Assembly (NCBI GenBank): GCA_039964455.1
Contig: JBDVXK010000004.1
Coordinates: 186,001 to 250,000 of the forward strand
DNA from: CALJFL01 sp039964455
GTDB taxonomy: Bacteria > Pseudomonadota > Gammaproteobacteria > Pseudomonadales > Halieaceae
Length of the DNA stretch: 64,000 nucleotides
Direction: 5' to 3'
Position numbers and translations under genes: made by a program. Below the pieces are notes generated by a model that saw only the letters and a list, made by a program, of their open reading frames with translations, had not been told where the DNA came from and ran no database searches. This document shows positions 16,592 to 25,259 of the stretch, piece after piece; the first letter of the stretch is position 1; the number at the start of each line of letters is the position of its first letter.

Positions 16592-18511
16592 ATGGCGAAA
16601 AATTTACTGCTGTGGCTGGTGATAGCCGCTGTCCTGTTGTCGGTGTTCAACAACTTCAACATGCAAAAGCCAACCGAAGAGGTGGGCTACTCCGACTTTA
16701 TTCAGGAAATCCAGCGCGACCAGATCAAGAAGGTTGTGGTCGATGGGCTCACCATTTCCGGCGAGCGTTACGACGGCTCCACATTCGAGACCGTTCGGCC
16801 CATGGTTGAAGATCCCAAGTTGATCGACGACCTGCTTACTCATAAGGTTGAAGTTGAAGGGCGCAAGCCCGAGCAGCAAAGCGTGTGGACGCAATTGCTG
16901 GTAGCCAGCTTCCCCATCCTGATCATTATTGCGGTGTTCATGTTCTTCATGCGCCAGATGCAGGGCGGCGGCGGTGGCCGCGGTGGCCCCATGAGCTTTG
17001 GCAAGAGCAAGGCCAGGCTGTTGGGTGAAGACCAGATTACGACCACGTTCGCCGATGTGGCTGGCGTCGATGAAGCCAAGGAAGATGTAAAAGAGCTGGT
17101 GGATTTCCTGCGTGATCCCAGCCGATTCCAGAAACTGGGCGGCCGCATTCCTCGCGGAGTCTTGATGGTGGGCCAGCCCGGTACCGGTAAAACCCTACTT
17201 GCCAAAGCGATTGCCGGCGAAGCGAAAGTGCCTTTCTTTTCTATCTCTGGTTCCGACTTTGTCGAAATGTTCGTGGGTGTGGGCGCCTCGCGTGTGCGCG
17301 ATATGTTCGAGCAAGCCAAGAAGCAGTCGCCCTGCATTATCTTCATCGATGAAATTGATGCCGTCGGTCGTCATCGTGGCGCGGGCCTGGGTGGTGGACA
17401 CGACGAGCGTGAGCAAACGTTAAACCAGCTGCTGGTTGAGATGGATGGTTTTGAGGTCAACGACGGAGTCATCGTCATCGCCGCAACCAACCGTCCGGAT
17501 GTATTGGACCCCGCGCTGTTGCGCCCCGGGCGTTTCGACCGCCAGGTGGTGGTGGGTCTGCCCGACATTCGTGGTCGCGAACAGATTTTGAAAGTGCATA
17601 TGCGCAAGGTGCCCCTGTCGGAAGATGTGGAGGCCTCGAAAATTGCCCGCGGTACCCCCGGTTTCTCTGGTGCCGATCTGGCTAATCTGGTCAATGAGGC
17701 CGCTTTGTTCGCGGCTCGTGCCAATGTGCGCACAGTGGGCATGCAGCAATTTGAGCTGGCCAAGGACAAAATCATGATGGGCGCTGAGCGAAAGTCCATG
17801 GTGATGTCAGAGGACGAGAAGCGTAATACGGCTTACCACGAGGCGGGACACGCCATCGTGGGCAGGCTGGTGCCCGAGCACGATCCGGTTTACAAGGTCA
17901 GTATTATTCCGCGGGGCCGTGCCCTGGGTGTGACCATGTTCCTGCCGGAAGAGGATCGCTACAGTCATAGCCGCCGCCACATTATCAGCCAGATTTGTAG
18001 TCTGTTCGGCGGTCGTATCGCCGAGGAGATGACCCTGGGCAAGGATGGTGTGACTACCGGCGCTTCCAACGATATCCAGCGCGCAACGGACATCGCCCGC
18101 AAGATGGTCACCCAGTGGGGGCTGTCCGACAAAATGGGCCCTCTGCTCTATGATGAGGGTGGTGAAGAAGTGTTCCTGGGCCGCAGTGCGGGGCAACCCA
18201 ATAAGTCGGTATCTGACGAGACGGCCAAGTCCATTGATCAGGAAGTGCGTCGCATTATTGATGAGTGCTACGGCATTGCCCAGCGTCTGTTGGAGGAGAA
18301 CTTCGACAAGCTACACATGATGGCCGACGCGTTGATGCTCTACGAGACAATTGATGCAGATCAGATCGATGACATCATGGCGGGCCGATCGCCCAGCCCG
18401 CCTGCGGATTGGGATGACAGCGCCGGCGGTCAGGGCAGTAGTGCAAAACCTGCTGCCGACGACAAGCCGGACTCCGCCAGCCCCATAGGTGGTCCAGCCG
18501 GCGAACATTAA
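16592..18511 (+). CDS. ftsH: ATP-dependent zinc metalloprotease FtsH
   Basis: A 639-residue membrane-anchored AAA+ protease that degrades misfolded membrane proteins and short-lived regulators. Order: TM1 at 3-20, periplasmic domain, TM2 near 103-121, a glycine-rich linker, AAA domain with Walker A GQPGTGKT at 194-201 (Gln replaces the usual second-position Pro), and the HEAGH zinc motif near 417. The C-terminal tail is Ser/Asp rich. ATG 16592 gives MAKNL, matching E. coli, rather than the TTG 9 bases upstream. folP follows after 2 bases. Confidence 0.98.
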   Translation: MAKNLLLWLVIAAVLLSVFNNFNMQKPTEEVGYSDFIQEIQRDQIKKVVVDGLTISGERYDGSTFETVRPMVEDPKLIDDLLTHKVEVEGRKPEQQSVWTQLLVASFPILIIIAVFMFFMRQMQGGGGGRGGPMSFGKSKARLLGEDQITTTFADVAGVDEAKEDVKELVDFLRDPSRFQKLGGRIPRGVLMVGQPGTGKTLLAKAIAGEAKVPFFSISGSDFVEMFVGVGASRVRDMFEQAKKQSPCIIFIDEIDAVGRHRGAGLGGGHDEREQTLNQLLVEMDGFEVNDGVIVIAATNRPDVLDPALLRPGRFDRQVVVGLPDIRGREQILKVHMRKVPLSEDVEASKIARGTPGFSGADLANLVNEAALFAARANVRTVGMQQFELAKDKIMMGAERKSMVMSEDEKRNTAYHEAGHAIVGRLVPEHDPVYKVSIIPRGRALGVTMFLPEEDRYSHSRRHIISQICSLFGGRIAEEMTLGKDGVTTGASNDIQRATDIARKMVTQWGLSDKMGPLLYDEGGEEVFLGRSAGQPNKSVSDETAKSIDQEVRRIIDECYGIAQRLLEENFDKLHMMADALMLYETIDADQIDDIMAGRSPSPPADWDDSAGGQGSSAKPAADDKPDSASPIGGPAGEH

Positions 18512-18513
18512 GT

Positions 18514-19398
18514 ATGGCGTCAGCCGCCTCGCAAAGAACGAAACCGTACCCGGCGCTTGATTGCGCCGGGCGCACTTTAGACCTCTCGCAACCGCGAATT
18601 ATGGGGGTCATCAATACCACGCCGGATTCCTTCTCCGACGGTGGCAGCCTCTACAGTAACCAACAACTGAATCTGGAACGGGCTTTTGAGCGAGCCTGTG
18701 AGATGACCGCCGCTGGAGCCACTATCCTCGATATTGGCGGCGAGTCGACCAGGCCAGGCGCTACCGCGGTGCCGCTGGAAGTGGAGCTGGATAGGGTCAT
18801 TCCCTTGTTGGAGCGCGTGGTGGCAGAGTTGGAGGTGGTAGTTTCTGTAGATACCAGCTCACCTCAGGTGATGCAGGCAGCCAGTGCTGCCGGCGCAGGC
18901 CTTATCAATGATGTGCGTGCGCTAACGCGTGAGGGTGCATTGGCAGCCGCTGCTGCTACCGGTCTACCCATTTGCCTGATGCATATCCAGGGCGAGCCCC
19001 AGACTATGCAGGCGGCGCCTGTCTATGAGGATGTGGTGGCCGAGGTAGGCGACTACCTGAGCGCGCGGGTACAGACCTGCGAGCAGGCCGGTATAGCGCG
19101 CAATCGCTTACTCATCGATCCTGGATTTGGCTTTGGCAAGACTGTGGCGCACAATCTGCAGTTATTGCAGGGGTTGCCGCAGTTGGTCGCGATGGGTTTG
19201 CCGATTCTGGTGGGCCTGTCGCGTAAATCATTGATAGGCAAGATCCTGGGTCGCGATATGGATCAGCGGTTGCCGGCGAGTCTGGCTTTGGCAGTAATGG
19301 CTGCAGAGCGCGGCGCTGCAATTATAAGAACACACGACGTTGCTGAAACAGCTGATGCTGTAGCAATGGCCGTGGCTTTGGCAGAAATGGGGGATTAA
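18514..19398 (+). CDS. folP: Dihydropteroate synthase
   Basis: A 294-residue TIM-barrel enzyme that condenses p-aminobenzoate with hydroxymethyl-dihydropterin diphosphate in folate synthesis; it is the sulfonamide target. The family signatures I-M-G-V-I-N-T-T-P-D-S-F-S-D-G and D-I-G-G-E-S-T-R-P-G are present. It starts 2 bases after ftsH and its TAA overlaps the glmM ATG by one base. The ftsH-folP-glmM order is conserved in gammaproteobacteria. Confidence 0.97.
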   Translation: MASAASQRTKPYPALDCAGRTLDLSQPRIMGVINTTPDSFSDGGSLYSNQQLNLERAFERACEMTAAGATILDIGGESTRPGATAVPLEVELDRVIPLLERVVAELEVVVSVDTSSPQVMQAASAAGAGLINDVRALTREGALAAAAATGLPICLMHIQGEPQTMQAAPVYEDVVAEVGDYLSARVQTCEQAGIARNRLLIDPGFGFGKTVAHNLQLLQGLPQLVAMGLPILVGLSRKSLIGKILGRDMDQRLPASLALAVMAAERGAAIIRTHDVAETADAVAMAVALAEMGD

Positions 19399-20750
19399 TG
19401 TCCAGGCAGTATTTTGGCACTGACGGTATTCGTGGCTCTGTGGGTGATCCGCCCATCACGCCGGACTTCATGCTCAAGCTGGGCTGGGCCTGCGGTCGGG
19501 TGTTTGCCCGTAACGCCGAAACACCAGGGCGCTGCACAGTTATCATCGGCAAAGACACCCGGGTATCCGGTTACATGTTCGAGTCTGCGTTGGAGGCTGG
19601 CCTGGTGGCGGCCGGGGTAGACGTGAAATTGCTGGGCCCCATGCCTACGCCGGCGGTTGCCCTGATGACCCGCAGCCAGAATGCCGACGCCGGCATCGTA
19701 ATTAGCGCCTCTCACAACCCGTTCTATGATAACGGCATCAAATTTTTCTCGGCTCTGGGGTCCAAGCTCGCCGACGAGGTGGAGCTGGCCATAGAGGCTG
19801 AACTGGCCGGTGACATCGTTACGGTGCAGTCCCGCGACATTGGCAAGGTAGTGCGGGTTGTTGACGCCGCCGGGCGCTATATCGAGTTTTGCAAGTCAAC
19901 AGTGCCTGAGGGCTTTAGCCTGCGTGGCATGCGTATCGCCGTCGACTGCGCACATGGCGCCACCTACCATATTGCCCCCAGTGTGTTGGGCGAACTGGGT
20001 GCTGAGGTAATCAGCCTGGGCGTGCAGCCGGATGGATTCAACATCAACCAGGGCGTGGGTTCTACCGATACCGAGCAGCTTTCACGCCTGGTGCAGGATG
20101 AGAGTGCAGACCTGGGGATCGCCTACGATGGCGACGGCGATCGCGTATTGTTTGTGGACCCCAATGGAGAGCTGGTGGACGGCGATGAGCTTCTCTATAT
20201 CATCGCCAAACATCGTTTGGCGACAGGTCAGGCAGATGCCGGTGTGGTCGGTACTCTGATGTCTAACCTGGGTTTGGAGCTGGCGCTGCGTGAAGAGGGC
20301 CAACAGTTCGTGCGGGCCAAAGTGGGTGACCGCTTCGTTAAGGAGATGATGGAAACTCACGGCTGGCATCTCGGGGGTGAGTCCTCAGGCCATATCATCT
20401 GCTCCGATGTGACCACCACCGGCGATGGCATTGTCGCCTCGCTGCAGGTGTTGCGTGCGCTGCGCGAGGCCGGTGGCGCGGATCTGGCCACTCTGCGCGC
20501 AGGCATGAAAAAATTCCCGCAGACCATGATCAATGTAAAGGTGTCTGGTAAACCTGATCTGAGCGCTTTCCCCGAGCTGGATGAAGCGGTGCAGGCGGTG
20601 GAGGATCGGCTGGGCGAGCGAGGAAGAGTACTGCTGCGCCCCTCGGGTACCGAGCCCCTGGTACGGGTTATGGTGGAGGGTGAAGACGCCTCCGAGGTGG
20701 CGGAAATTTGTCAGGGCCTGGCTTCACAGGTAGAGCGGATACTGGGCTGA
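19398..20750 (+). CDS. glmM: Phosphoglucosamine mutase
   Basis: A 450-residue alpha-D-phosphohexomutase that makes glucosamine-1-phosphate for UDP-GlcNAc, peptidoglycan and LPS. The phosphoserine loop ISASHNP carries the active Ser near residue 105. The metal-binding loop D-G-D-G-D-R and the C-terminal phosphate loop R-P-S-G-T-E-P are present. It is cotranslated with folP through a one-base overlap. Confidence 0.97.
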   Translation: MSRQYFGTDGIRGSVGDPPITPDFMLKLGWACGRVFARNAETPGRCTVIIGKDTRVSGYMFESALEAGLVAAGVDVKLLGPMPTPAVALMTRSQNADAGIVISASHNPFYDNGIKFFSALGSKLADEVELAIEAELAGDIVTVQSRDIGKVVRVVDAAGRYIEFCKSTVPEGFSLRGMRIAVDCAHGATYHIAPSVLGELGAEVISLGVQPDGFNINQGVGSTDTEQLSRLVQDESADLGIAYDGDGDRVLFVDPNGELVDGDELLYIIAKHRLATGQADAGVVGTLMSNLGLELALREEGQQFVRAKVGDRFVKEMMETHGWHLGGESSGHIICSDVTTTGDGIVASLQVLRALREAGGADLATLRAGMKKFPQTMINVKVSGKPDLSAFPELDEAVQAVEDRLGERGRVLLRPSGTEPLVRVMVEGEDASEVAEICQGLASQVERILG

Positions 20751-20825
20751 TCAGCCCGCCGGCTGCCTTGTAACTACGGGGTATCTTGGGTAAGATTGCC
20801 GCCGCTTTTTTGCTGGGAGATCGAC

Positions 20826-21563
20826 ATGCGGCGTCCGCTGGTAGCGGGGAACTGGAAGATGAACGGCTCCCGGGAAGTGGTGGCCAGTTTGTTGGCTGGT
20901 TTGCATGACATTAAATCTGCAGCTGACGTCGTGGTTTGCCCCACCGCTTTGCATATTGATCAGGCGATTGCGGCCGTTGAAGGCAGTCAGTTGCAGGTGG
21001 GTGCACAGGATTGCAGCCATATGGCGGCAGGTGCATTCACGGGCGAGGTTGCCGCACCCATGTTGGCAGAGATCGGTTGCCAGTGGGTGATTCTCGGCCA
21101 CTCTGAGCGGCGTCAGTACCACGCGGAGTCCGACGAGTTGGTAGCGGCGAAATTAAGCGCCGCGGTAAGCGCGGGTCTCAGCCCCATTGTTTGTGTGGGA
21201 GAGACGCGCGAGCAACGCGAGAACGGCGAAGCGGAAGCTGTCGTTGCCGGCCAGTTGGCAGGAGCGTTGGAAGGACAGGCCGGCCTGGCGGGGTTGGTGA
21301 TTGCCTATGAACCGGTCTGGGCAATCGGCACCGGATTGACGGCGACGCCGGAGCAGGCACAGGACATGCACGCGTTTATCCGAGAGCAGCTGGCGGGTAA
21401 CGCAGACGTAGACGGTGAGGCCACGAGAATTTTGTACGGTGGTAGCGTTAAAGGCGGAAACGCGACAACGCTGTTTGGCCAGGCCGATATCGATGGTGCC
21501 CTGGTGGGCGGTGCCGCGCTGGATGCACAAGAATTCAGGCAGATTATCGACGCTGCCGGCTAA
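20826..21563 (+). CDS. tpiA: Triosephosphate isomerase
   Basis: A 245-residue TIM barrel interconverting dihydroxyacetone phosphate and glyceraldehyde-3-phosphate. Catalytic Lys11 (GNWKMNG), His92 (LGHSERR) and Glu162 (YEPVWAIGTG) are visible. The frame is open from 20796, but GGGAGA at 20815-20820 and homology fix the start at ATG 20826. It sits between glmM and secG, as in Pseudomonas. Confidence 0.97.
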   Translation: MRRPLVAGNWKMNGSREVVASLLAGLHDIKSAADVVVCPTALHIDQAIAAVEGSQLQVGAQDCSHMAAGAFTGEVAAPMLAEIGCQWVILGHSERRQYHAESDELVAAKLSAAVSAGLSPIVCVGETREQRENGEAEAVVAGQLAGALEGQAGLAGLVIAYEPVWAIGTGLTATPEQAQDMHAFIREQLAGNADVDGEATRILYGGSVKGGNATTLFGQADIDGALVGGAALDAQEFRQIIDAAG

Positions 21564-21619
21564 TGGGAGCCCCCGGGCCCCGCTGAATTAAGGAAGTCCC
21601 CCACGGGGACAGGAATATT

Positions 21620-21991
21620 ATGGAACAGATTATCTTAGTGGCTCACCTGTTGGTGGCACTGGCCATTATTGGCCTGATCATGCTGCAGCAGGGCAAGGGT
21701 GCCGATATGGGTGCCTCCTTTGGTGCCGGTGCATCACAAACCCTGTTCGGCAGTGATGGCAGTGGTAATGCCCTGACCAAGGCGACCGCCTGGTTGGTGG
21801 TGCTTTTTTTCTCAACCAGCTTTGGTCTGGCGCTTATCGCCAATCAAAAGACCGTGGTGGTAGACGACATCGACCTCATGATCCCTACAGCGATGGAAGC
21901 ACCCGTTGAAGCACTGGATTCTGACCTGCCAGTAGTGGAAAATGACGCCCCTGCTGTGATCAGTACCGAGGACGACGTCCCCGAATTGTAA
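21620..21991 (+). CDS. secG: Preprotein translocase subunit SecG
   Basis: A 123-residue inner-membrane protein with two transmembrane helices (about 3-22 and 53-73) linked by the conserved G-A-D-M-G-A-S-F-G-A-G-A-S-Q-T-L-F-G segment. SecG assists SecYE during export. The C-terminal tail is acidic and longer than in E. coli (110 aa). AGGA at 21611-21614 serves as ribosome site. The tRNA-Leu gene begins 13 bases after the stop, so the tRNA is probably processed from the secG transcript. Confidence 0.95.
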   Translation: MEQIILVAHLLVALAIIGLIMLQQGKGADMGASFGAGASQTLFGSDGSGNALTKATAWLVVLFFSTSFGLALIANQKTVVVDDIDLMIPTAMEAPVEALDSDLPVVENDAPAVISTEDDVPEL

Positions 21992-22004
21992 AATCTCAGT
22001 TATT

Positions 22005-22090
22005 GCCGAAGTGGTGGAATTGGTAGACACGCTATCTTGAGGGGGTAGTGAGCTATGCTCGTGCGGGTTCAAGTCCCGCCTTCGGCACCA
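22005..22090 (+). tRNA. tRNA-Leu (anticodon GAG)
   Basis: An 86-base class II tRNA with encoded CCA. Acceptor stem GCCGAAG / CTTCGGC, anticodon stem CTATC / GGTAG, loop TTGAGGG with GAG at 22039-22041, a long variable arm and the GGTTCAA T-loop. A tRNA-Leu(GAG) directly after secG is also found in Pseudomonas and E. coli. Confidence 0.97.
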
Positions 22091-22176
22091 AATTAGGAAT
22101 ATTTCGGCGCTAGTCCTGCGCCCCAGCCCTGGCGTTTAAATTCCCGCCTTTGGCAAACCCCCTGGAAACCCTTACC
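22091..22176 (+). repeat. Spacer with hairpin and degenerate copy of the tRNA-Leu 3' end
   Basis: GGCGC (22106-22110) and GCGCC (22118-22122) form a short hairpin without a T-run. At 22143-22155 CCCGCCTTTGGCA repeats the tRNA 3' segment at 22075-22087 with 12 of 13 matches. It could be a fossil of integration at the tRNA end or chance. No integrase gene is nearby. Confidence 0.35.
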
Positions 22177-23400
22177 GTGTACAAGTCGATTCTTTTTGCT
22201 GTATTTACCTCCTTTACCCTGATCGCTGTGCCTGTCTCCGCGCGCCCTTATGCGGGGCTTTCAGGCCTGGCCGCGTCCGCTGACAGCGCAGCGACGGCGG
22301 GGACCAATCCCGCAGGTATTATGCGCTTTGAAGACAGTAGCCAGAGGGTCGAGTTGCTGGCGTTTTTCTCCGAGTCGACCTGGGAAGGTCAGCTGGGTGA
22401 TGGCGAGTCTTACACAAGTGACGACTCTACGGACATCATTGTGCCCTCGGGATATTTTGTGAAACCGATCAATGATGACTGGGCGTTTAGTTTCACTATT
22501 CTGGGTGCTGGCTTTTCTGACGATCTTGGGGACTGGCCAGGGCGCTACGCGATAGAGAGCTACGATTCGCTCAATATCAGTGCGTTCCCCAGCATCGCAT
22601 ACCGTATCAATGACAAGTTGTCCGTCGCGGGTAGCCTGTCGCTCACTTATGCGAGCTACGAGCAGGAGCGCCGCGTTGCCAATTTGTTTGACCCCACGTT
22701 TGGTGACGGCTCGGCCGAACTGGACACCGACGGCTTCGACGCTGGTTTCGGCTTGTCTCTGTTGTATGAAATCAATGATCGCACTCGCTGGGGTCTCAGC
22801 TATCTTTCCGAAGTGGATCCGGAACTGGACGGCGACACAAAGTACCGTGGACTTGGGCCAAATACGGAGCGAGTGCTGGATGCCGGTGGCTTTCTGAATT
22901 CCGATGTTGAGGTAAGAAGCCGGTCGCCCCAGAGCCTGCTCGCTGGCTTGTATCATGAATTTGACAACAATCACGCCGTCACTATTGATCTGGCCTGGGC
23001 AGATTTCAGTCGCTTCCAACTCTCCGAGTTTTACTTTGACGGTGAAGCCGTCGCCGACACAGACACTGAGTACCAGGACATCTGGGCGATTGCGAGTAGC
23101 TACAGCTGGCCCCTAAGCTCGCGATGGATGATGAGCGTAGGTGGTTTTTATGCCACCAGCGGCGTTGAAGATGAGGACCGCAGCGCTATTCTGCGTCTTG
23201 ATGAGCTGTGGTCGGTGGGTGTGGAGGCTGAATGGCAGTGGACCGAGCACCGTAATGTGCTGTTTGGCATCAGTTATCTCACCTTGGGTGATGCGCCTGT
23301 CGATGCGATTGAGATTCCCCTGCTTGGCTCTACCCAGGGGGAGTACTCCAGTCGCGACATCATCATGCTACGTCTGGGCATGACATTCGGCGCCCTGTGA
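22177..23400 (+). CDS. Outer membrane protein, OmpP1/FadL/TodX-like
   Basis: A 407-residue predicted beta-barrel. GTG 22177, with GGAAA 8 bases upstream, gives a signal peptide (Lys3, then a hydrophobic core, likely cleavage after V-P-V-S-A). Just after it comes A-G-T-N-P-A-G-I-M, the N-P-A-G motif of the FadL plug domain. The rest alternates polar and aromatic residues as in barrel strands. FadL-type proteins import hydrophobic substrates such as fatty acids. It is an intruder between tRNA-Leu and rimP compared with Pseudomonas. Family assignment rests mainly on the N-terminal motif. Confidence 0.7.
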   Translation: MYKSILFAVFTSFTLIAVPVSARPYAGLSGLAASADSAATAGTNPAGIMRFEDSSQRVELLAFFSESTWEGQLGDGESYTSDDSTDIIVPSGYFVKPINDDWAFSFTILGAGFSDDLGDWPGRYAIESYDSLNISAFPSIAYRINDKLSVAGSLSLTYASYEQERRVANLFDPTFGDGSAELDTDGFDAGFGLSLLYEINDRTRWGLSYLSEVDPELDGDTKYRGLGPNTERVLDAGGFLNSDVEVRSRSPQSLLAGLYHEFDNNHAVTIDLAWADFSRFQLSEFYFDGEAVADTDTEYQDIWAIASSYSWPLSSRWMMSVGGFYATSGVEDEDRSAILRLDELWSVGVEAEWQWTEHRNVLFGISYLTLGDAPVDAIEIPLLGSTQGEYSSRDIIMLRLGMTFGAL

Positions 23401-23422
23401 CGCGTACTGCCCTGCGCAGCTG

Positions 23423-24259
23423 CTAGTCGTTTCGACCCCTGCCCGCCAGACGCGGCAGCAGTATCGGGGTATTGGCTTTATACGCCTGATAGCGCGGATC
23501 CTGCCCCCATAGTTTGTCGGCCTTTTTTTCCAGCAACGGTATACCGCTTACCCGCGTCAGCAGCAGGTAGACGAATACAGGTGAAATCATCGTTATCCAC
23601 TGCCAACCCTGCAAGACGGGAGCCGCAAGCAGTGCGATGCCCAGCCACAGCATGATCTCGCCCAGGTAATTGGGGTGACGTGAGATCGACCATAGACCGC
23701 TGGTGATGAACTGGCCGCTACCATTTGCGGCGCGGAACTGTCGCTTTTGCCGATCGGAAACAACTTCCACAGCAAAGCCCACTAGCCAAAGGAGTATGGC
23801 GCCCAGGTCGAACAAGGACAGCGCAGTGCTGTTACCGGAGGTGATTGCCGCGAGCGCGCAAGCCCCGGTTACGCTAACCCACAGGCCCTGCAGGCTCCAT
23901 GTGGCCAGAAAGGATAAGGGATTGGGTTTGATCTTGTCGAAGCGCGAATCGGCGCCATCGGCGCGGATGCGCAGAAACAGGAAGGAGCCCAGCCGCAGCG
24001 CCCAAACGACAATCATTGCCGTTAACAGTAAGGAGCGGCTGTCGGTCTTCTGACTCAATACCAGCGCGATTATCGCGACGCCAATGTAGGTGATGGACCC
24101 AGTCAGGTCATAGAATTTTTCGGTCTGCCGCAGGTAAGCCGGGACAAATGCCAGCCACTGCACGGCAAACGCCAGGAATATACACAGGGCAAAGAGCGGC
24201 AACTGGCCAACGACAATGCCGTTGAAGCTGCCGGCCGCAGCCATAAGCAGGCCCAGCAC
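23423..24259 (-). CDS. DUF1295 membrane protein (steroid 5-alpha-reductase-like C-terminus)
   Basis: A 278-residue polytopic membrane protein. The G-L-W-S-I-S-R-H-P-N-Y-L-G-E motif near residue 195 is the signature shared by DUF1295, steroid 5-alpha reductases and isoprenylcysteine methyltransferases. A lipid-modifying or reductive role is implied, but none is proven for this group. The first canonical start is GTG 24259. However GGGGAG at 24295-24290 is followed by ATT, ATC and open sense codons, so translation may begin upstream at a rare start. It converges with the FadL-like gene. Confidence 0.8.
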   Translation of the reverse strand: MLGLLMAAAGSFNGIVVGQLPLFALCIFLAFAVQWLAFVPAYLRQTEKFYDLTGSITYIGVAIIALVLSQKTDSRSLLLTAMIVVWALRLGSFLFLRIRADGADSRFDKIKPNPLSFLATWSLQGLWVSVTGACALAAITSGNSTALSLFDLGAILLWLVGFAVEVVSDRQKRQFRAANGSGQFITSGLWSISRHPNYLGEIMLWLGIALLAAPVLQGWQWITMISPVFVYLLLTRVSGIPLLEKKADKLWGQDPRYQAYKANTPILLPRLAGRGRND

Positions 24260-24479
24260 AGTGGTGATCAGTAGAATTTTGATAATGCTCTCCCCGTTGT
24301 CCAGCGTCGATATAGTACCTGATTAGGGGCCTTGGAGGCTTGCCGGTGCCGGGCGGTGGGTGGCTATTGGAGATGGACCGCGTACGCACTGTGGCCAGCT
24401 TGAAAAAACGCGTGAAAAATAGCCGATTTACCCCTTTTTCAGCCCTCTAAAAATACCGCTTTTTTAGCGAGACCAGCGG

Positions 24480-24508
24480 TTGACCGGGCATGGTGCGATA
24501 CCTATAAT
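24480..24508 (+). promoter_or_regulatory. Sigma-70 promoter of the initiator tRNA-rimP-nusA-infB operon
   Basis: TTGACC (24480-24485) and a perfect TATAAT (24503-24508) are 17 bases apart, the strongest promoter match in the window. An A/T-rich stretch at about 24400-24475 upstream may act as an UP element. Transcription would start near 24515, about 75 bases before the tRNA. The 24,260-24,777 gap otherwise holds only this promoter, the tRNA and the hairpins after it. Confidence 0.85.
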
Positions 24509-24588
24509 GCACAGCCTCGAATTTGGACTGCCGCTACTTGCAGTTCAATGTGCAGCGCCAAGGGGCCTGCATGGCGAGGAAGTTTTGA

Positions 24589-24665
<77 letters not shown>

Positions 24666-24670
24666 ATAAC

Positions 24671-24737
24671 GTGTCACTTGCTCCAATTAAAAAGTGATAC
24701 GACGAAAAAGCCCCTTTTTAGGGGCTTTTTCGTTTTT
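24671..24737 (+). terminator. Tandem hairpins between the initiator tRNA and rimP
   Basis: The first stem pairs 24671-24679 with 24692-24700 (9 bp, one G:U). The second is a perfect 13-bp inverted repeat (24702-24714 / 24721-24733) with an A/T-rich loop, followed by T's to 24737, a canonical intrinsic terminator. Because rimP-nusA-infB lie downstream with no other clear promoter, partial read-through is likely and the first hairpin may help tRNA 3' processing. Confidence 0.8.
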
Positions 24738-24777
24738 GAACGGTAAGCGATGAGCAGTTGACTTTAGCGGAGTGCAT

Positions 24778-25233
24778 TTGGCCAGCAAAGAGCAACAGAT
24801 AGAGCAACTGCTGCAGCCCACGGTCGAGGCCATGGGCTTCGACCTCTGGGGCATCGAGTATGTGTCGCAGGGGCGGCACAGTTTGCTGCGCATCTTTATT
24901 GATGCCGAGCAGGGTATCACCGTCGACGATTGTGCGGCGGTCAGCCATCAGGCTGGTAGCGTGCTGGACGTGGAAGAGCCAATTAACGGTGAGTACACCC
25001 TTGAGGTTTCCTCACCAGGCATGGACAGGTTGCTGTTCAAGCTGGAGCAGTACCCCCAGTACGCGAACGAAGTTATTGAGTTGCGCTTGCGCAGTCCGTT
25101 TGAGGGGCGACGTAAGTTCAAGGGAATTTTAAAAGGCATAGAGGGTGAGGACATCGTGGTGCAGGTTGATGATCACGAATATCTACTCCCTCACAGCGCG
25201 GTTGATAAGGCGCGTATAGAACCCCGTATTTAG
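24778..25233 (+). CDS. rimP: Ribosome maturation factor RimP
   Basis: A 151-residue 30S assembly factor. The core V-D-D-C-A-A-V-S-H-Q-A and L-E-V-S-S-P-G-M-D-R-L-L-F motifs match E. coli RimP closely. TTG 24778 is chosen because GGAG at 24769-24772 lies 5 bases upstream; GTG 24772 would overlap that site. It is the first protein gene of the nusA operon. Confidence 0.95.
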   Translation: MASKEQQIEQLLQPTVEAMGFDLWGIEYVSQGRHSLLRIFIDAEQGITVDDCAAVSHQAGSVLDVEEPINGEYTLEVSSPGMDRLLFKLEQYPQYANEVIELRLRSPFEGRRKFKGILKGIEGEDIVVQVDDHEYLLPHSAVDKARIEPRI

Positions 25234-25259
25234 CGGGTGTACAACAGGCGAGGCTTGAG

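Noticed and set aside
24421..24475. A/T-rich hairpin (CTAAAAA...TTTTTAG) upstream of the initiator tRNA promoter as a terminator
   Set aside because: The stem is only A/T pairs and no gene ends just upstream on the plus strand; an UP-element role is more plausible.
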